Below, one piece after another: positions 1 through 8,987 of a stretch of 64,000 nucleotides of DNA; the stretch's first letter is position 1; every line of letters starts with the position of its first letter. The notes under the pieces were generated by a model. That model was not told the origin of the DNA and made no database searches. It was given only the letters and a program-made list of their open reading frames with translations. The stretch lies in assembly GCA_947502885.1 (NCBI GenBank), contig CANNBP010000019.1, positions 25,845 through 89,844 of the forward strand. The letters run 5' to 3'. This DNA comes from an uncultured Aquimarina sp. Lineage in GTDB: Bacteria > Bacteroidota > Bacteroidia > Flavobacteriales > Flavobacteriaceae. The position numbers and the translations under genes were made by a program.

Positions 1-658
1 AATTTTGTTGGTATAGAATCCTGTATATATTCTGTACTTCTCTAATTTTTTCTGTTGTAAACCCTCTTCTTCTTAATCCAATAGAGTTTATTCCTACATA
101 AGATAAAGGTTCTCTAGCAGCCTTAACATAAGGAGGCACATCTTTACGCACCAAAGATCCTCCTGTTACAAAAGCATGATTACCTATACTACAAAACTGT
201 TGTACCGCTGCCATACCAGCTAGGACAACATAGTCTCCTACGTTAATATGTCCTGCCAATGTACTATTATTAGAAAATATACAATTATCGCCTACGATAC
301 AGTCATGAGCAATATGACAATACGCCATAATCCAGCAATTCTTACCAATTTTGGTCTTCATCCTATCCACTGTACCTCTATTAATAGTAACACACTCCCG
401 TATAGTTGTATTATCCCCTATTTCTGTAACAGTATCTTCATCATTAAACTTCTTATCTTGAGGTGTAGCAGAAATCACTGCCCCAGGAAAAATACTACAA
501 TTCTTACCAATACGAGCTCCTTCCATTATAGTTACATTAGAACCTATCCAGGTTCCTTCTCCTATTACTACATTATTATGAATAGTTGTAAAAGGTTCTA
601 TAACTACATTCTTTGCAATTTTTGCTCCAGGATGAACATATGCTAAAGGTTGATTCAT
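1..658 (-). CDS. lpxA: UDP-N-acetylglucosamine acyltransferase LpxA, partial
   Basis: This is the first enzyme of lipid A synthesis: a cytoplasmic homotrimer that transfers a 3-hydroxyacyl chain from ACP to the 3-OH of UDP-GlcNAc. About 219 N-terminal residues are visible; the family is about 260, so the C-terminal end lies beyond the left edge. The protein starts MNQPLAYVHPGAKIAKN and is built of left-handed beta-helix hexapeptide repeats. The segment MAYCHIAHDC carries the expected catalytic histidine, followed by SNNSTLAGH. It lies 81 bases downstream of lpxC/fabZ on the same strand and is almost certainly the next operon gene. Very sure of identity. Confidence 0.96.
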   Translation of the reverse strand, partial: MNQPLAYVHPGAKIAKNVVIEPFTTIHNNVVIGEGTWIGSNVTIMEGARIGKNCSIFPGAVISATPQDKKFNDEDTVTEIGDNTTIRECVTINRGTVDRMKTKIGKNCWIMAYCHIAHDCIVGDNCIFSNNSTLAGHINVGDYVVLAGMAAVQQFCSIGNHAFVTGGSLVRKDVPPYVKAAREPLSYVGINSIGLRRRGFTTEKIREVQNIYRILYQQN

Positions 659-739
659 CAGTTGTTTTTTTTATTAAAAGATTGACTGAAAATTTCCTAA
701 ACAATCAAGTGTTTAGACAAAACATCTATCCTTTTTTGA

Positions 740-2143
740 TTATTTTGATTTTACAATTTGTGCCATTAACTCTGCTTCGGTAACCAACTTACCATTTGCG
801 TAAGCAAAGGCCTGCATATGACAAATACCTCTTCTTATAGGAGTTATTAGCTCTAATTTAAAAACTAATGTATCTCCAGGAAGCACTTGTTGCTTAAATT
901 TTACCTTATCAATTTTCATAAAATAAGTAAGGTAGTTTTCTGGATCAGGCACTGTACTTAATGCTAAAATTCCACCTGTCTGAGCCATAGCTTCAACCTG
1001 TAATACCCCTGGCATTACTGGCGCACCCGGAAAATGACCTACAAAAAAAGGTTCATTCATTGTAACATTCTTAAGTCCAACCACATGCTTATCAGACATT
1101 TCAAGAATCCTATCAATTAATAAAAATGGAGGTCTATGCGGTAACATACTCATTATTTTATTAATATCCATTAAAGGTTCTTTATGCAGATCAAATTGAG
1201 GCACTTTATTACGTTTCTCAATTTTAATAATTTTTGAAAGCTTCTTAGCGAACTGAGTATTTACATAATGCCCTGGTTTATTAGCAATTATTTTTCCTCT
1301 TATTCTTGTTCCTACAAGTGCCAAATCACCAATAACATCAAGTAATTTATGACGTGCAGCTTCATTTGGATAATGTAAAGTTAAGTTATCAAGAATTCCG
1401 TTAGGTTTAATTGCAATTGACTCTTTTCCAAAAGCAACTTTCAATTTCTCCATTGTGCTAGGACTTAATTCCTTATCAACATACACAATGGCATTATTAA
1501 GGTCTCCACCTTTAATCAATCCATGTTCTAATAACATTTCTAACTCGTGCAAGAAACTAAAAGTTCTAGCATCAGCTATTTCTGTTTTAAACTCTGAAAG
1601 ATGCTTTAAAGAAGCATTTTGGGTACCCAAAACCTTAGTACCAAAATCTACCATAGTAGTTACTTGATACTGATCTGAAGGCATAACAATAATTTCACTT
1701 CCTGACTCTTCATCTGTATATGAAATTACATCTTTAACTATGTACTCTTCTCTTTCTGCTTCTTGCTCAACAATCTCTGCCTTTTCTAAGGCTTCGATAA
1801 AATACTTACTAGAACCATCCATTATAGGAGGTTCTGATGCATTTAATTCTATTAAAAGGTTATCAATTTCTAACCCAACACAAGCTGCAAGAACGTGTTC
1901 TGATGTTTGTATACTAACTCCATTCTTTTCTAGGTTAGTACCTCTTTGAGTATTTACCACATAATTCGCATCTGCTTCAATTATGGGATTTCCCTCAAGA
2001 TCAATTCTGCAGAATGCATATCCATGATTTTCAGGAGCAGGTTTAAAAGTCAAGGTTACTTCTTTTCCGGTGTGTAAGCCTACACCTGTAAGTTTTACTT
2101 CCTCTTTAATTGTTCTTTGTTTGCTCACAACAGCATCAATCAT
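740..2143 (-). CDS. lpxC/fabZ: Bifunctional LpxC deacetylase / FabZ dehydratase
   Basis: This is a fusion of two enzymes. Residues 1-305 are UDP-3-O-acyl-GlcNAc deacetylase LpxC, the committed step of lipid A synthesis. Its zinc ligands are H83 (in SEHVLAA), H265 and D269 (in HKLLDVIGD), and its catalytic histidine is H292 (in PGHYVNTQ). Residues 320-467 are 3-hydroxyacyl-ACP dehydratase FabZ, with H370 in HFPGAPVMPG and E384 in QVEAMAQTGG. At 467 residues it matches the two-domain form common in Bacteroidota. Its start overlaps the end of lpxD by 8 bases, indicating translational coupling. The fusion joins an enzyme that consumes acyl-sugar intermediates to one that draws on the same hydroxyacyl-ACP pool. 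Confidence 0.97.
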   Translation of the reverse strand: MIDAVVSKQRTIKEEVKLTGVGLHTGKEVTLTFKPAPENHGYAFCRIDLEGNPIIEADANYVVNTQRGTNLEKNGVSIQTSEHVLAACVGLEIDNLLIELNASEPPIMDGSSKYFIEALEKAEIVEQEAEREEYIVKDVISYTDEESGSEIIVMPSDQYQVTTMVDFGTKVLGTQNASLKHLSEFKTEIADARTFSFLHELEMLLEHGLIKGGDLNNAIVYVDKELSPSTMEKLKVAFGKESIAIKPNGILDNLTLHYPNEAARHKLLDVIGDLALVGTRIRGKIIANKPGHYVNTQFAKKLSKIIKIEKRNKVPQFDLHKEPLMDINKIMSMLPHRPPFLLIDRILEMSDKHVVGLKNVTMNEPFFVGHFPGAPVMPGVLQVEAMAQTGGILALSTVPDPENYLTYFMKIDKVKFKQQVLPGDTLVFKLELITPIRRGICHMQAFAYANGKLVTEAELMAQIVKSK

Positions 2144-3164
2144 TATTATTTATATTTTTCTCTAGTTTGTATATTCTATCTACTATTTTTGGTAAGTTTT
2201 TGAAATGCACATAGGACTTATTGTAATCAGAATATCCTAGTGCAGGTGAACCTTGAATAGCTTCACCATCCTTTATATTTCTTCCAATACCGGATTGCGC
2301 TTGTATTTTAACATTATTCCCAATAACAAGGTGTCCTGCAATACCAACTTGCCCTCCAATCAAACAATGTCGTCCTATCTTAGTTGACCCAGCTATACCT
2401 GTTTGTGCGGCTATTGCAGTATGCTCACCTATCTCAACATTATGCGCTATCTGAATTTGATTATCCAATTTTACACCTTTGCGAATAATTGTAGATCCTA
2501 ATGTGGCTCTATCTATAGTAGTACCTGCACCAACATCAACATAATCCTCTATTATTACGTTTCCAGTTTGAGGGACTTTGCTATACTCTCCTTTTTCGTT
2601 AGGTGTAAAACCAAAACCATCTGCACCTACAATTGCTCCACTATGTACAACACAATTGTTACCAATTATAGTTTCTGAATAGATTTTGGCTCCAGCAAAA
2701 ACGACAACATCATCTCCTATAGTTACATTATCACCTATATAAACATTTGGAAATATCTTGGCATTTTTACCAATTTTCACATTTTCTCCCATGTATGAAA
2801 ATGCTCCAAAATAGATATCCTCACCAAAGGAAGCAGTCTTAGAAATAAAATTAGGTTCTTCAATACCCGATTTATTCATCTTTACCATGTTATAATACTC
2901 TAAAAGCTTAGAAAAAGCTTGATAAGCATCATCAACTCTTATAAGTGTAGACTTGATTTCAGATTCTGCTTCAAAAGTTTTATCTACAATAGTAATAGAC
3001 GCATCTGTAGAATAAATGAATTGAGTGTATTTGGGGTTTGACAAAAAGGTTAATGAACCCTTGGTCCCTTCTTCAATTTTAGCTAATTTAGATACTTCGA
3101 CGTTTTCATCTCCTTCGATTTCTCCGTTTAAAATACCCGCAATTTGTGTGGCTGTAAAAATCAT
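2136..3164 (-). CDS. lpxD: UDP-3-O-(3-hydroxyacyl)glucosamine N-acyltransferase LpxD
   Basis: LpxD catalyses the third lipid A step, N-acylating the product of LpxC with a 3-hydroxyacyl chain from ACP. The protein has 342 residues, the usual length. Residues 1-100 are the uridine-binding domain (MIFTATQIAGILNGEIEGD). Residues 105-310 are left-handed beta-helix hexapeptide repeats. The catalytic histidine is H241 in IQIAHNVEIGEHTA. The C-terminal helical extension ends KLEKNINNND. It is followed by lpxC/fabZ with an 8-base overlap and preceded by the HD hydrolase gene 24 bases upstream, so it sits inside one operon. Confidence 0.97.
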   Translation of the reverse strand: MIFTATQIAGILNGEIEGDENVEVSKLAKIEEGTKGSLTFLSNPKYTQFIYSTDASITIVDKTFEAESEIKSTLIRVDDAYQAFSKLLEYYNMVKMNKSGIEEPNFISKTASFGEDIYFGAFSYMGENVKIGKNAKIFPNVYIGDNVTIGDDVVVFAGAKIYSETIIGNNCVVHSGAIVGADGFGFTPNEKGEYSKVPQTGNVIIEDYVDVGAGTTIDRATLGSTIIRKGVKLDNQIQIAHNVEIGEHTAIAAQTGIAGSTKIGRHCLIGGQVGIAGHLVIGNNVKIQAQSGIGRNIKDGEAIQGSPALGYSDYNKSYVHFKNLPKIVDRIYKLEKNINNND

Positions 3165-3188
3165 TCTAGCAAAAATATAAAAAATGTA

Positions 3189-4418
3189 TTAATCTATATG
3201 CTTTGGATAGCACATAAAATATTTAGTTACTGGTTTTGATAAAGCTTTTAAATTAAACTGATCACTGGCTTTAACAACATCCACTATCTTTTTTGACTTA
3301 AATAAAATATTTATGTTCTGTTTATTAATGTGATATGCTTGATTGGCAATAGTTCCTTCAAAAACAAAATAACGTGCTTCTTTTTCAGAAATTTTATATT
3401 TCTTTTTTATTTTTTCAACTTGCTTTTCTGTTTTCTCATTTAAAAAAGGTTTCTTCTTGATCTTGATTTTTAATAAATCTCTATTTATGATCATCAGAGA
3501 CAAAGTTCTTAAAACAAAATCATCACAGCTTGACCATTCTTTCATTGCTGCGATAATATCATAATCATCTAATTTTGAAAATATCTCCAACACTTCAGAA
3601 CTAAAATTTTCTGCTGTAATTTTGTTTTCTAGAAAAAATGCCAACGCTTTACTGGCTTCAAGTTTTTCTCCATTATCTACTAATTCTTTGGCTCTTTTAA
3701 GAACTCTAATCAATAAATTTTCTGCAACCAAACTTGTTTTATGCAAATATACTTGCCAGTACATTAAACGTCGTGCCAATAGAAACTTTTCTACAGAATA
3801 GATCCCTTTCTCTTCAACAACAAGTGAATCATTAACAACGGTTAACATCGTAATTAAACGCTCACTGTTTATATTACCCTCAGACACTCCTGTATAAAAA
3901 CTATCTCTTTTAAGGTAATCCAAACGATCCATATCCAACTGCCCAGAAATCAACTGATGTAAAAAATCACGATGATATTCTCCCTTAAAAATCTCTATTG
4001 CTAGCGTTAAACTACCGTTAAATTCATCATTTATCTCTTCCATTAACATTAATGAAATCGATTCATGATTCACCTCATTTACTATGCTATGCTCCATTGC
4101 ATGAGAAAAAGGACCATGACCTATATCATGTAACAAAATAGCTACATAAAGCGCCTCTTCTTCTGCTTCAGAAATCGTAACCCCTTTAAAACGAAGCACT
4201 CTTACTGCTTTCTGCATTAAATGCATGCACCCCAACGCATGATGAAAACGGGTATGATGTGCTCCTGGATACACTAAATAAGATAACCCCATTTGTGATA
4301 TACGACGTAACCTTTGAAAATACTTATGTTCAATTAAATCGAAAATTAGTTCATTCGGTATCGTAATAAAACCGTAAATTGGGTCGTTTAATATTTTGAG
4401 TTTATTTCTTTTTTTCAA
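3189..4418 (-). CDS. HD-domain phosphohydrolase, SAMHD1-like
   Basis: This is a metal-dependent phosphohydrolase of the HD superfamily, the bacterial SAMHD1/dGTPase-like branch. Its probable substrate is a nucleotide, but this is not provable here. The metal-binding set is visible: H in RFHHALGC, HD in LLHDIGHGPFSH, and a distal D in QLDMDRLDYLKRD. I place the start at the TTG at 4418 (then KKRNKLKILNDPIYG). The in-frame ATG at 4451 lies inside a consensus -7 promoter element and so is probably not transcribed. The gene leads the lipid A operon, 24 bases before lpxD. This order is common in Flavobacteriaceae, but a functional link to lipid A is only inferred. Confidence 0.85.
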   Translation of the reverse strand: MKKRNKLKILNDPIYGFITIPNELIFDLIEHKYFQRLRRISQMGLSYLVYPGAHHTRFHHALGCMHLMQKAVRVLRFKGVTISEAEEEALYVAILLHDIGHGPFSHAMEHSIVNEVNHESISLMLMEEINDEFNGSLTLAIEIFKGEYHRDFLHQLISGQLDMDRLDYLKRDSFYTGVSEGNINSERLITMLTVVNDSLVVEEKGIYSVEKFLLARRLMYWQVYLHKTSLVAENLLIRVLKRAKELVDNGEKLEASKALAFFLENKITAENFSSEVLEIFSKLDDYDIIAAMKEWSSCDDFVLRTLSLMIINRDLLKIKIKKKPFLNEKTEKQVEKIKKKYKISEKEARYFVFEGTIANQAYHINKQNINILFKSKKIVDVVKASDQFNLKALSKPVTKYFMCYPKHID

Positions 4419-4440
4419 GTTCGTTTTACCTTTACGGGAG

Positions 4441-4448
4441 CAAATATA
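4441..4448 (-). promoter_or_regulatory. -7 promoter box of the HD/lpx operon
   Basis: Read on the minus strand the bases are TATATTTG, an exact match to the Bacteroidota -7 consensus TAnnTTTG. Transcription would begin near 4435, leaving about 17 untranslated bases before the TTG at 4418. A weak TTTC sits about 18 bases upstream where a -33 element is expected. Inferred from pattern only. Confidence 0.6.
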
Positions 4449-4562
4449 CATATATGCTTTGCATTTGAAACATTTCGAACATAGATTTTAAGGTATCAAA
4501 AATCCGAATTAAATTGATCAATAAACAAATCACAAAAACAAATACTACTAAAATTAAATTTA

Positions 4563-6113
4563 ATGAGTAAAATAAAAATATTGTGGGTAGATGACGAAAT
4601 TGATTTACTTAAACCTCATATTCTTTTTTTAGAAAAGAAAAATTATGAAGTTACCAAGTGTCAAAGTGGTACTGAAGCATTAGATATATTAGAGGACACT
4701 AATTTTGATATTATTTTTCTGGATGAAAATATGCCCGGTCTTTCTGGGATAGAAACACTTTCTGAAATAAAAGAGAAAAAAGATAGTGTACCTGTAGTCA
4801 TGATCACAAAAAGTGAAGAGGAGTATATAATGGAAGAAGCAATCGGAAGTAAGATTGCAGATTATCTTATAAAGCCTGTAAATCCAAATCAAATATTACT
4901 AAGTCTAAAGAAGAATCTTGATAACTCCAGATTAGTCTCTGAAAAAACTACTTCGAACTATCAACAAGAGTTTAGAAAAATTGCCATGGATATGGCGATG
5001 GTAAATTCTTATGAAGAATGGTCAGAATTATATCAACGTTTAATATACTGGGAGTTACAATTAGAAGATATAGAGGATTCTGGAATGTTCGAAATTTTAG
5101 AATCTCAAAAAGTTGAAGCTAACACCCAATTCTTTAAGTTTATCGATAAAAACTATAATGATTGGTTTAATGGAAAATATGATGCGCCGACTATGTCTCA
5201 TACCTTATTTAAGGAGAAAGTCGCCCCTGAAATAAGTAAAGAACAACCAACATTATTAGTCGTTATTGATAATTTAAGATATGATCAATGGAAAGCATTT
5301 GAGCCAATTATAAATAACTACTACAAAAAAGAACAAGAAAATTCATATTGTAGTATACTACCAACCGCTACACAATATGCTAGAAATTCAATATTTTCTG
5401 GACTTATGCCATCTGAAATGAAAAAAAGACATCCTGATCTTTGGCTCGACGATACAGATGAAGGTGGTAAAAACATGAATGAGAATGAATTTTTAACTGC
5501 ACAATTAAAGAGATTAGGGTTAAACATCAAACACGAGTATTATAAAATTACTAATGAAAGGTCTGGAAAAACCTTAGCCGCTAATTTTAAAGGATTAAAG
5601 GACAATGACCTTACTGTAGTTGTTTATAATTTTGTGGATATGCTATCCCATAGTAAGACAGAAATGGAAGTTATTAAAGAACTTGCTTCTAATGACAAGT
5701 CATATCGATCTCTTACGCAAAGTTGGTTTAAAAACTCCCCGTTATTAGAGATGATTCAACAAGCACAACAACTAGGTTTTAAACTTTTATTAACTACAGA
5801 CCATGGTACCATAAATGTAAAAAACCCTTCAAAAGTTATTGGTGATAAGAACACTAGCCTTAACCTAAGATATAAAACGGGTAAAAGCCTTACCTATGAG
5901 CGTCGAGAGGTTTTGGAGGCTGTAGATCCTAAATCCATACATCTACCATCTATTAATATGAGTAGTTCGTTTATTTTTGCAAAAGGGGATTATTTCTTTG
6001 CTTATCCTAATAATTACAATCATTATGTGAGTTATTATAGAAATACATATCAACATGGAGGTGTTTCTTTAGAAGAAATGATAATACCTTTTGTAGTTTT
6101 GCTCCCTAGATAA
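4563..6113 (+). CDS. porX: PorX-type response regulator with PglZ domain
   Basis: PorX is the response regulator of the PorX/PorY pair that controls type IX secretion genes in Bacteroidota. Residues 1-120 are a receiver domain with acidic pocket D10-D11, phospho-acceptor D54 (LDENMP) and K104 (KPVN). A helical linker leads to a PglZ domain of the alkaline-phosphatase superfamily at about 230-516. There D236 (VVIDNLR), a threonine in PTATQYARN (about T270) and TTDHGTI form the expected metal and nucleophile site. PorX PglZ domains are reported to cleave oligonucleotides. No porY kinase is adjacent. Two T9SS cargo proteins lie elsewhere in this window. It is divergent from the lpx operon and 62 bases before tsaE. 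Confidence 0.93.
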   Translation: MSKIKILWVDDEIDLLKPHILFLEKKNYEVTKCQSGTEALDILEDTNFDIIFLDENMPGLSGIETLSEIKEKKDSVPVVMITKSEEEYIMEEAIGSKIADYLIKPVNPNQILLSLKKNLDNSRLVSEKTTSNYQQEFRKIAMDMAMVNSYEEWSELYQRLIYWELQLEDIEDSGMFEILESQKVEANTQFFKFIDKNYNDWFNGKYDAPTMSHTLFKEKVAPEISKEQPTLLVVIDNLRYDQWKAFEPIINNYYKKEQENSYCSILPTATQYARNSIFSGLMPSEMKKRHPDLWLDDTDEGGKNMNENEFLTAQLKRLGLNIKHEYYKITNERSGKTLAANFKGLKDNDLTVVVYNFVDMLSHSKTEMEVIKELASNDKSYRSLTQSWFKNSPLLEMIQQAQQLGFKLLLTTDHGTINVKNPSKVIGDKNTSLNLRYKTGKSLTYERREVLEAVDPKSIHLPSINMSSSFIFAKGDYFFAYPNNYNHYVSYYRNTYQHGGVSLEEMIIPFVVLLPR

Positions 6114-6175
6114 CATATATCCTTTTCATTAGGATTATGGTAATACGTATTACTAAATAAATTATTATAAATAAA

Positions 6176-6577
6176 ATGACAATAGAATACACACTAAAGG
6201 ATCTTCCTGAAGTGGCTGATAAATTAATATCAGATTTACACGAAAAAACTGTGCTTTTTGATGCCGAAATGGGAGCTGGAAAAACTACACTAATAAAAGA
6301 AATATGCAAGCGTCTTGGTGTTCAATCTGTAATCTCGAGCCCAACATATTCTCTTGTAAATGAATACCAATGCAATGATGGTTTGATATATCATTTTGAT
6401 TTTTACAGAATAAAAGATGAAGAAGAGGCTTATCAGATAGGGTTTGAAGAATATCTGGACTCCAATGCCTGGGTTTTTATTGAATGGCCTGAGAAGGTAT
6501 CTGGCTTACTTCCAGAAAACAGTATACGTATTAAAATTAATATTGCAGAAGGAGAAAAGCGAATTCTGCAATATTAA
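6176..6577 (+). CDS. tsaE: tRNA t6A biosynthesis ATPase TsaE
   Basis: TsaE is the ATPase partner of TsaB/TsaD in making threonylcarbamoyl-adenosine at position 37 of ANN-decoding tRNAs. At 133 residues it has normal length. The Walker A motif is EMGAGKTTL at residues 31-39. The SSPTYSLVNEY segment, the HFDFYR motif and the FIEWPEK motif are all diagnostic of the family. It follows porX and precedes ald on the same strand. This arrangement is common in flavobacteria and probably has no functional meaning. Confidence 0.95.
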   Translation: MTIEYTLKDLPEVADKLISDLHEKTVLFDAEMGAGKTTLIKEICKRLGVQSVISSPTYSLVNEYQCNDGLIYHFDFYRIKDEEEAYQIGFEEYLDSNAWVFIEWPEKVSGLLPENSIRIKINIAEGEKRILQY

Positions 6578-6656
6578 TAGGTTTATTATGGTACAATCTT
6601 AATCAAATACGCAATCCTATTTGTTTTCTTAGCTTTTTTATTCGTAATTTGAGTTA

Positions 6657-7874
6657 ATGAATTTTACACAAATGAACACATCAACATCTCCTTTTACAAA
6701 AGAACAGCTATTGCCGCAAGAAGAAATGATCGAAGTAGCTAGAAAAAAAGGAAAACTTTTTATCGGCATACCAAAAGAAACCCATTATCAAGAAAAACGT
6801 GTATGTCTAACCCCTGATGCAGTTGGTGCCCTTACGGCCCATGGTCATCGCGTTTTATTAGAAACTAATGCCGGTATAGATGCAAGTTTTACAGACCGTG
6901 ATTATAGTGAGGCCGGAGCAGAAATCACAAATGATAAGAGCAAAGTTTTTGGGTGCCCCATTATACTAAAAGTAGAACCACCATCTTTAGAAGAACTTGA
7001 ACATATAAACCCTCAAACGGTACTAATATCAGCTTTACAGCTTAAAACACAATCCAAAGAATATTTTCAAGAACTAGCTAAGAAAAGAGTTACTGCTTTA
7101 GGTTTTGAATTTATTCGTGATTCTGATGGTGCCTACCCAGCAGTTCGTGCTTTAAGCGAAATAGCAGGTACCGCCGCTGTCCTTATTGCATCAGAATTAA
7201 TGAGTAGCGTAAATACCATGGGACCCGGACTTATGATGGGTAATATTAGTGGTGTACCTCCTGTAGAAGTAGTAATTATAGGAGCTGGCACCGTAGGTGA
7301 ATTTGCTGCGAGATCGGCAATTGGCTTAGGAGCAAATGTAAAAGTATTTGATAATTCTATTACCAAACTTAGATGCTTACAAACCAATGTAGGAAGACCA
7401 CTGTACACCTCTACAATTCAACCCAAAAACCTACTTAAATCATTAAGAAGGTGTGATGTTGTTATTGGAGCAGTACGCGGAAAAAACCGTGCACCTATTG
7501 TTGTAAATGAAAATATGATAGAGCGTATGAAAACGGGAGCTGTAGTTATAGATGTAAGTATTGATATGGGAGGATGTTTTGAAACTAGCGAAGTAACTTC
7601 TCACGATCACCCTACTTTTGAAAAACATGGGGTGATACATTATTGCGTTCCTAATATTCCATCAAGATATGCCAGAACATCATCTCTTTCTATTAGTAAT
7701 ATTTTCACTCCATATTTATTACAAATAGGAGAAGAAGGAGGAATTGAAAATGCAGTGCGTTTTGACCGAGGCCTTAAAAATGGATTGTATTTTTATCGAG
7801 GAATTCTCACTAATAAGTCCATTGCTGATTGGTTTGATCTTTCTTATCGAGATATTAATCTCCTCATTATATAA
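6657..7874 (+). CDS. ald: Alanine dehydrogenase
   Basis: This is an NAD-dependent L-alanine dehydrogenase (alanine to pyruvate plus ammonium), related to the alpha subunit of transhydrogenase. The substrate-binding N-terminal part holds IGIPKETHYQEKRVCLTP. The Rossmann nucleotide-binding fold starts at IIGAGTVGEFAARSA near residue 207, and a late conserved segment is CVPNIPSRYARTSS. The length of 405 is slightly above the usual 370-400 because of a 30-residue N-terminal extension. A second in-frame ATG lies five codons downstream, so the exact start is uncertain. It is 79 bases downstream of tsaE. Confidence 0.92.
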   Translation: MNFTQMNTSTSPFTKEQLLPQEEMIEVARKKGKLFIGIPKETHYQEKRVCLTPDAVGALTAHGHRVLLETNAGIDASFTDRDYSEAGAEITNDKSKVFGCPIILKVEPPSLEELEHINPQTVLISALQLKTQSKEYFQELAKKRVTALGFEFIRDSDGAYPAVRALSEIAGTAAVLIASELMSSVNTMGPGLMMGNISGVPPVEVVIIGAGTVGEFAARSAIGLGANVKVFDNSITKLRCLQTNVGRPLYTSTIQPKNLLKSLRRCDVVIGAVRGKNRAPIVVNENMIERMKTGAVVIDVSIDMGGCFETSEVTSHDHPTFEKHGVIHYCVPNIPSRYARTSSLSISNIFTPYLLQIGEEGGIENAVRFDRGLKNGLYFYRGILTNKSIADWFDLSYRDINLLII

Positions 7875-7966
7875 TAGGAAACTACATACAATTAAGTCTT
7901 AATACACCATAAATAACAAATCAAAAAACTTTACCATGAAATAGATATGGTTTTTTAAACTTTACT

Positions 7967-7974
7967 TACATTTG
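7967..7974 (+). promoter_or_regulatory. -7 promoter box for the small membrane-anchored protein
   Basis: The bases TACATTTG match TAnnTTTG exactly and lie 25 bases before the ATG at 8000, giving a predicted start near 7981. No clear -33 TTTG is seen, so this rests on one element. Confidence 0.5.
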
Positions 7975-7999
7975 CCCACTTAATTAGTGTATTAAACTT

Positions 8000-8374
8000 A
8001 TGAAATTAGCACAACGATTATTCTATTACTTAGGTGGATTTGGAATAGGGTTAATTCTTTTGTTTTTCTTTCTGGGAGGAAAAAAAGCTTCTTGTGATTA
8101 CACCCCAACAGCAAGGGTTTTAAAGAATATTAGAATAAAAAAAAGAGAATTTTCTAAGCAGGCGTCAGAAATAATGCAAGAGCACAAAATAGATACCGCT
8201 GATATATCTTCTTTATTAAAAATTGGTGATGTAAATTTTTCAAAAAGCAATACCAAATTAGATTCTTGTAAAGTATATCATATTGAAGGATTGCTTAAAG
8301 AGAAGAATATAACAATGCATGTTGAGAACTGTAATGCAGTTGCAAAAATCAAAATATTAACTATTGTTCAATAA
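8000..8374 (+). CDS. Small membrane-anchored protein, DUF4258-like
   Basis: This is a 124-residue protein of unknown function. Residues 10-28 (YLGGFGIGLILLFFFLGG) form one transmembrane helix or uncleaved anchor. The remaining soluble part is rich in lysine and has three scattered cysteines (in SCDYTP, SCKVYH and NCNAV). In flavobacteria a short protein of this shape, annotated DUF4258, often follows ald; that assignment is from memory and only tentative. It has its own likely promoter and is closed by a strong hairpin terminator, so it may be a single-gene transcript. Confidence 0.6.
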   Translation: MKLAQRLFYYLGGFGIGLILLFFFLGGKKASCDYTPTARVLKNIRIKKREFSKQASEIMQEHKIDTADISSLLKIGDVNFSKSNTKLDSCKVYHIEGLLKEKNITMHVENCNAVAKIKILTIVQ

Positions 8375-8399
8375 TTAAGCATATAGATTATCATACAAA

Positions 8400-8433
8400 A
8401 AAAGCCATTGCACGAAGGTACAATGGCTTTTTA
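8400..8433. terminator. Rho-independent terminator, bidirectional
   Basis: There is a 12-base-pair perfect stem (8400-8411 with 8422-8433, AAAAAGCCATTG paired to its complement) and a 10-base loop. It is flanked by A and T runs and stands between the converging small-protein gene and the GNAT cluster, so it can stop transcription from either side. Confidence 0.85.
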
Positions 8434-8515
8434 AATACTATACCTGTTTACTTTATATTTATTCTATGCCATCTGTAGTTTAACATAAGTCTTCCAGTTT
8501 ATAGTTGGCAAAATA

Positions 8516-8965
8516 TCATATATTATAACTATACGTATAAAACTCTTCATCTTGTACAAACCCAATTCTTTCGTACAGTTTTTGGGCCATAAAATTATCT
8601 TTAGCTGTTCCTAAATCCACTCGGATAGCTCCTATTTTCTTAGCCAAACCAAAAGAAGATTTTATCAATTTTTCTGCTATCCCATTTTTACGATATTCTT
8701 TAGCAACAAATAAGTCATTTAAAACAACTATTTTACCCAACGACACAGAACTAAACGAAAAATAATTTAAAACAAAACCAGTAGGTATGTTTTGTTCATT
8801 ATAGGCTATGTATACTTTAGCTTCATTATTTTCTAGCCTTTCTTTTAAATAGTTTTTATATCGAGGTACATCTGAAGGTTTTTTATAAAAAACCATATAC
8901 TGATCAAAAAGGTTTACCAAATCATCTAATTGTTCGGTTTCTGCCTCAATAATTCTAATATTCAT
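8516..8965 (-). CDS. GNAT family N-acetyltransferase
   Basis: This is a 149-residue acetyl-CoA-dependent acetyltransferase of unknown substrate. The fold is complete: LNDLFVAKEYRKNGIAEKLI is the acetyl-CoA-binding motif A (R-x-x-G-x-A type). It is followed by the LGTAKDNFMAQKLYERIGF motif B typical of GNAT enzymes that modify small molecules or amino groups. It is last in a minus-strand run of three GNAT genes but is not closely similar to the other two. The spacing of 22 bases to the upstream gene suggests cotranscription. Confidence 0.85.
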   Translation of the reverse strand: MNIRIIEAETEQLDDLVNLFDQYMVFYKKPSDVPRYKNYLKERLENNEAKVYIAYNEQNIPTGFVLNYFSFSSVSLGKIVVLNDLFVAKEYRKNGIAEKLIKSSFGLAKKIGAIRVDLGTAKDNFMAQKLYERIGFVQDEEFYTYSYNI

Positions 8966-8987
8966 TTTTACTATTGTTTTAAAAAAA

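Noticed and set aside
248..646. Plus-strand reading frame of 132 codons
   Set aside because: It is the antisense of lpxA hexapeptide repeats; composition is shadow-like and there is no family resemblance.
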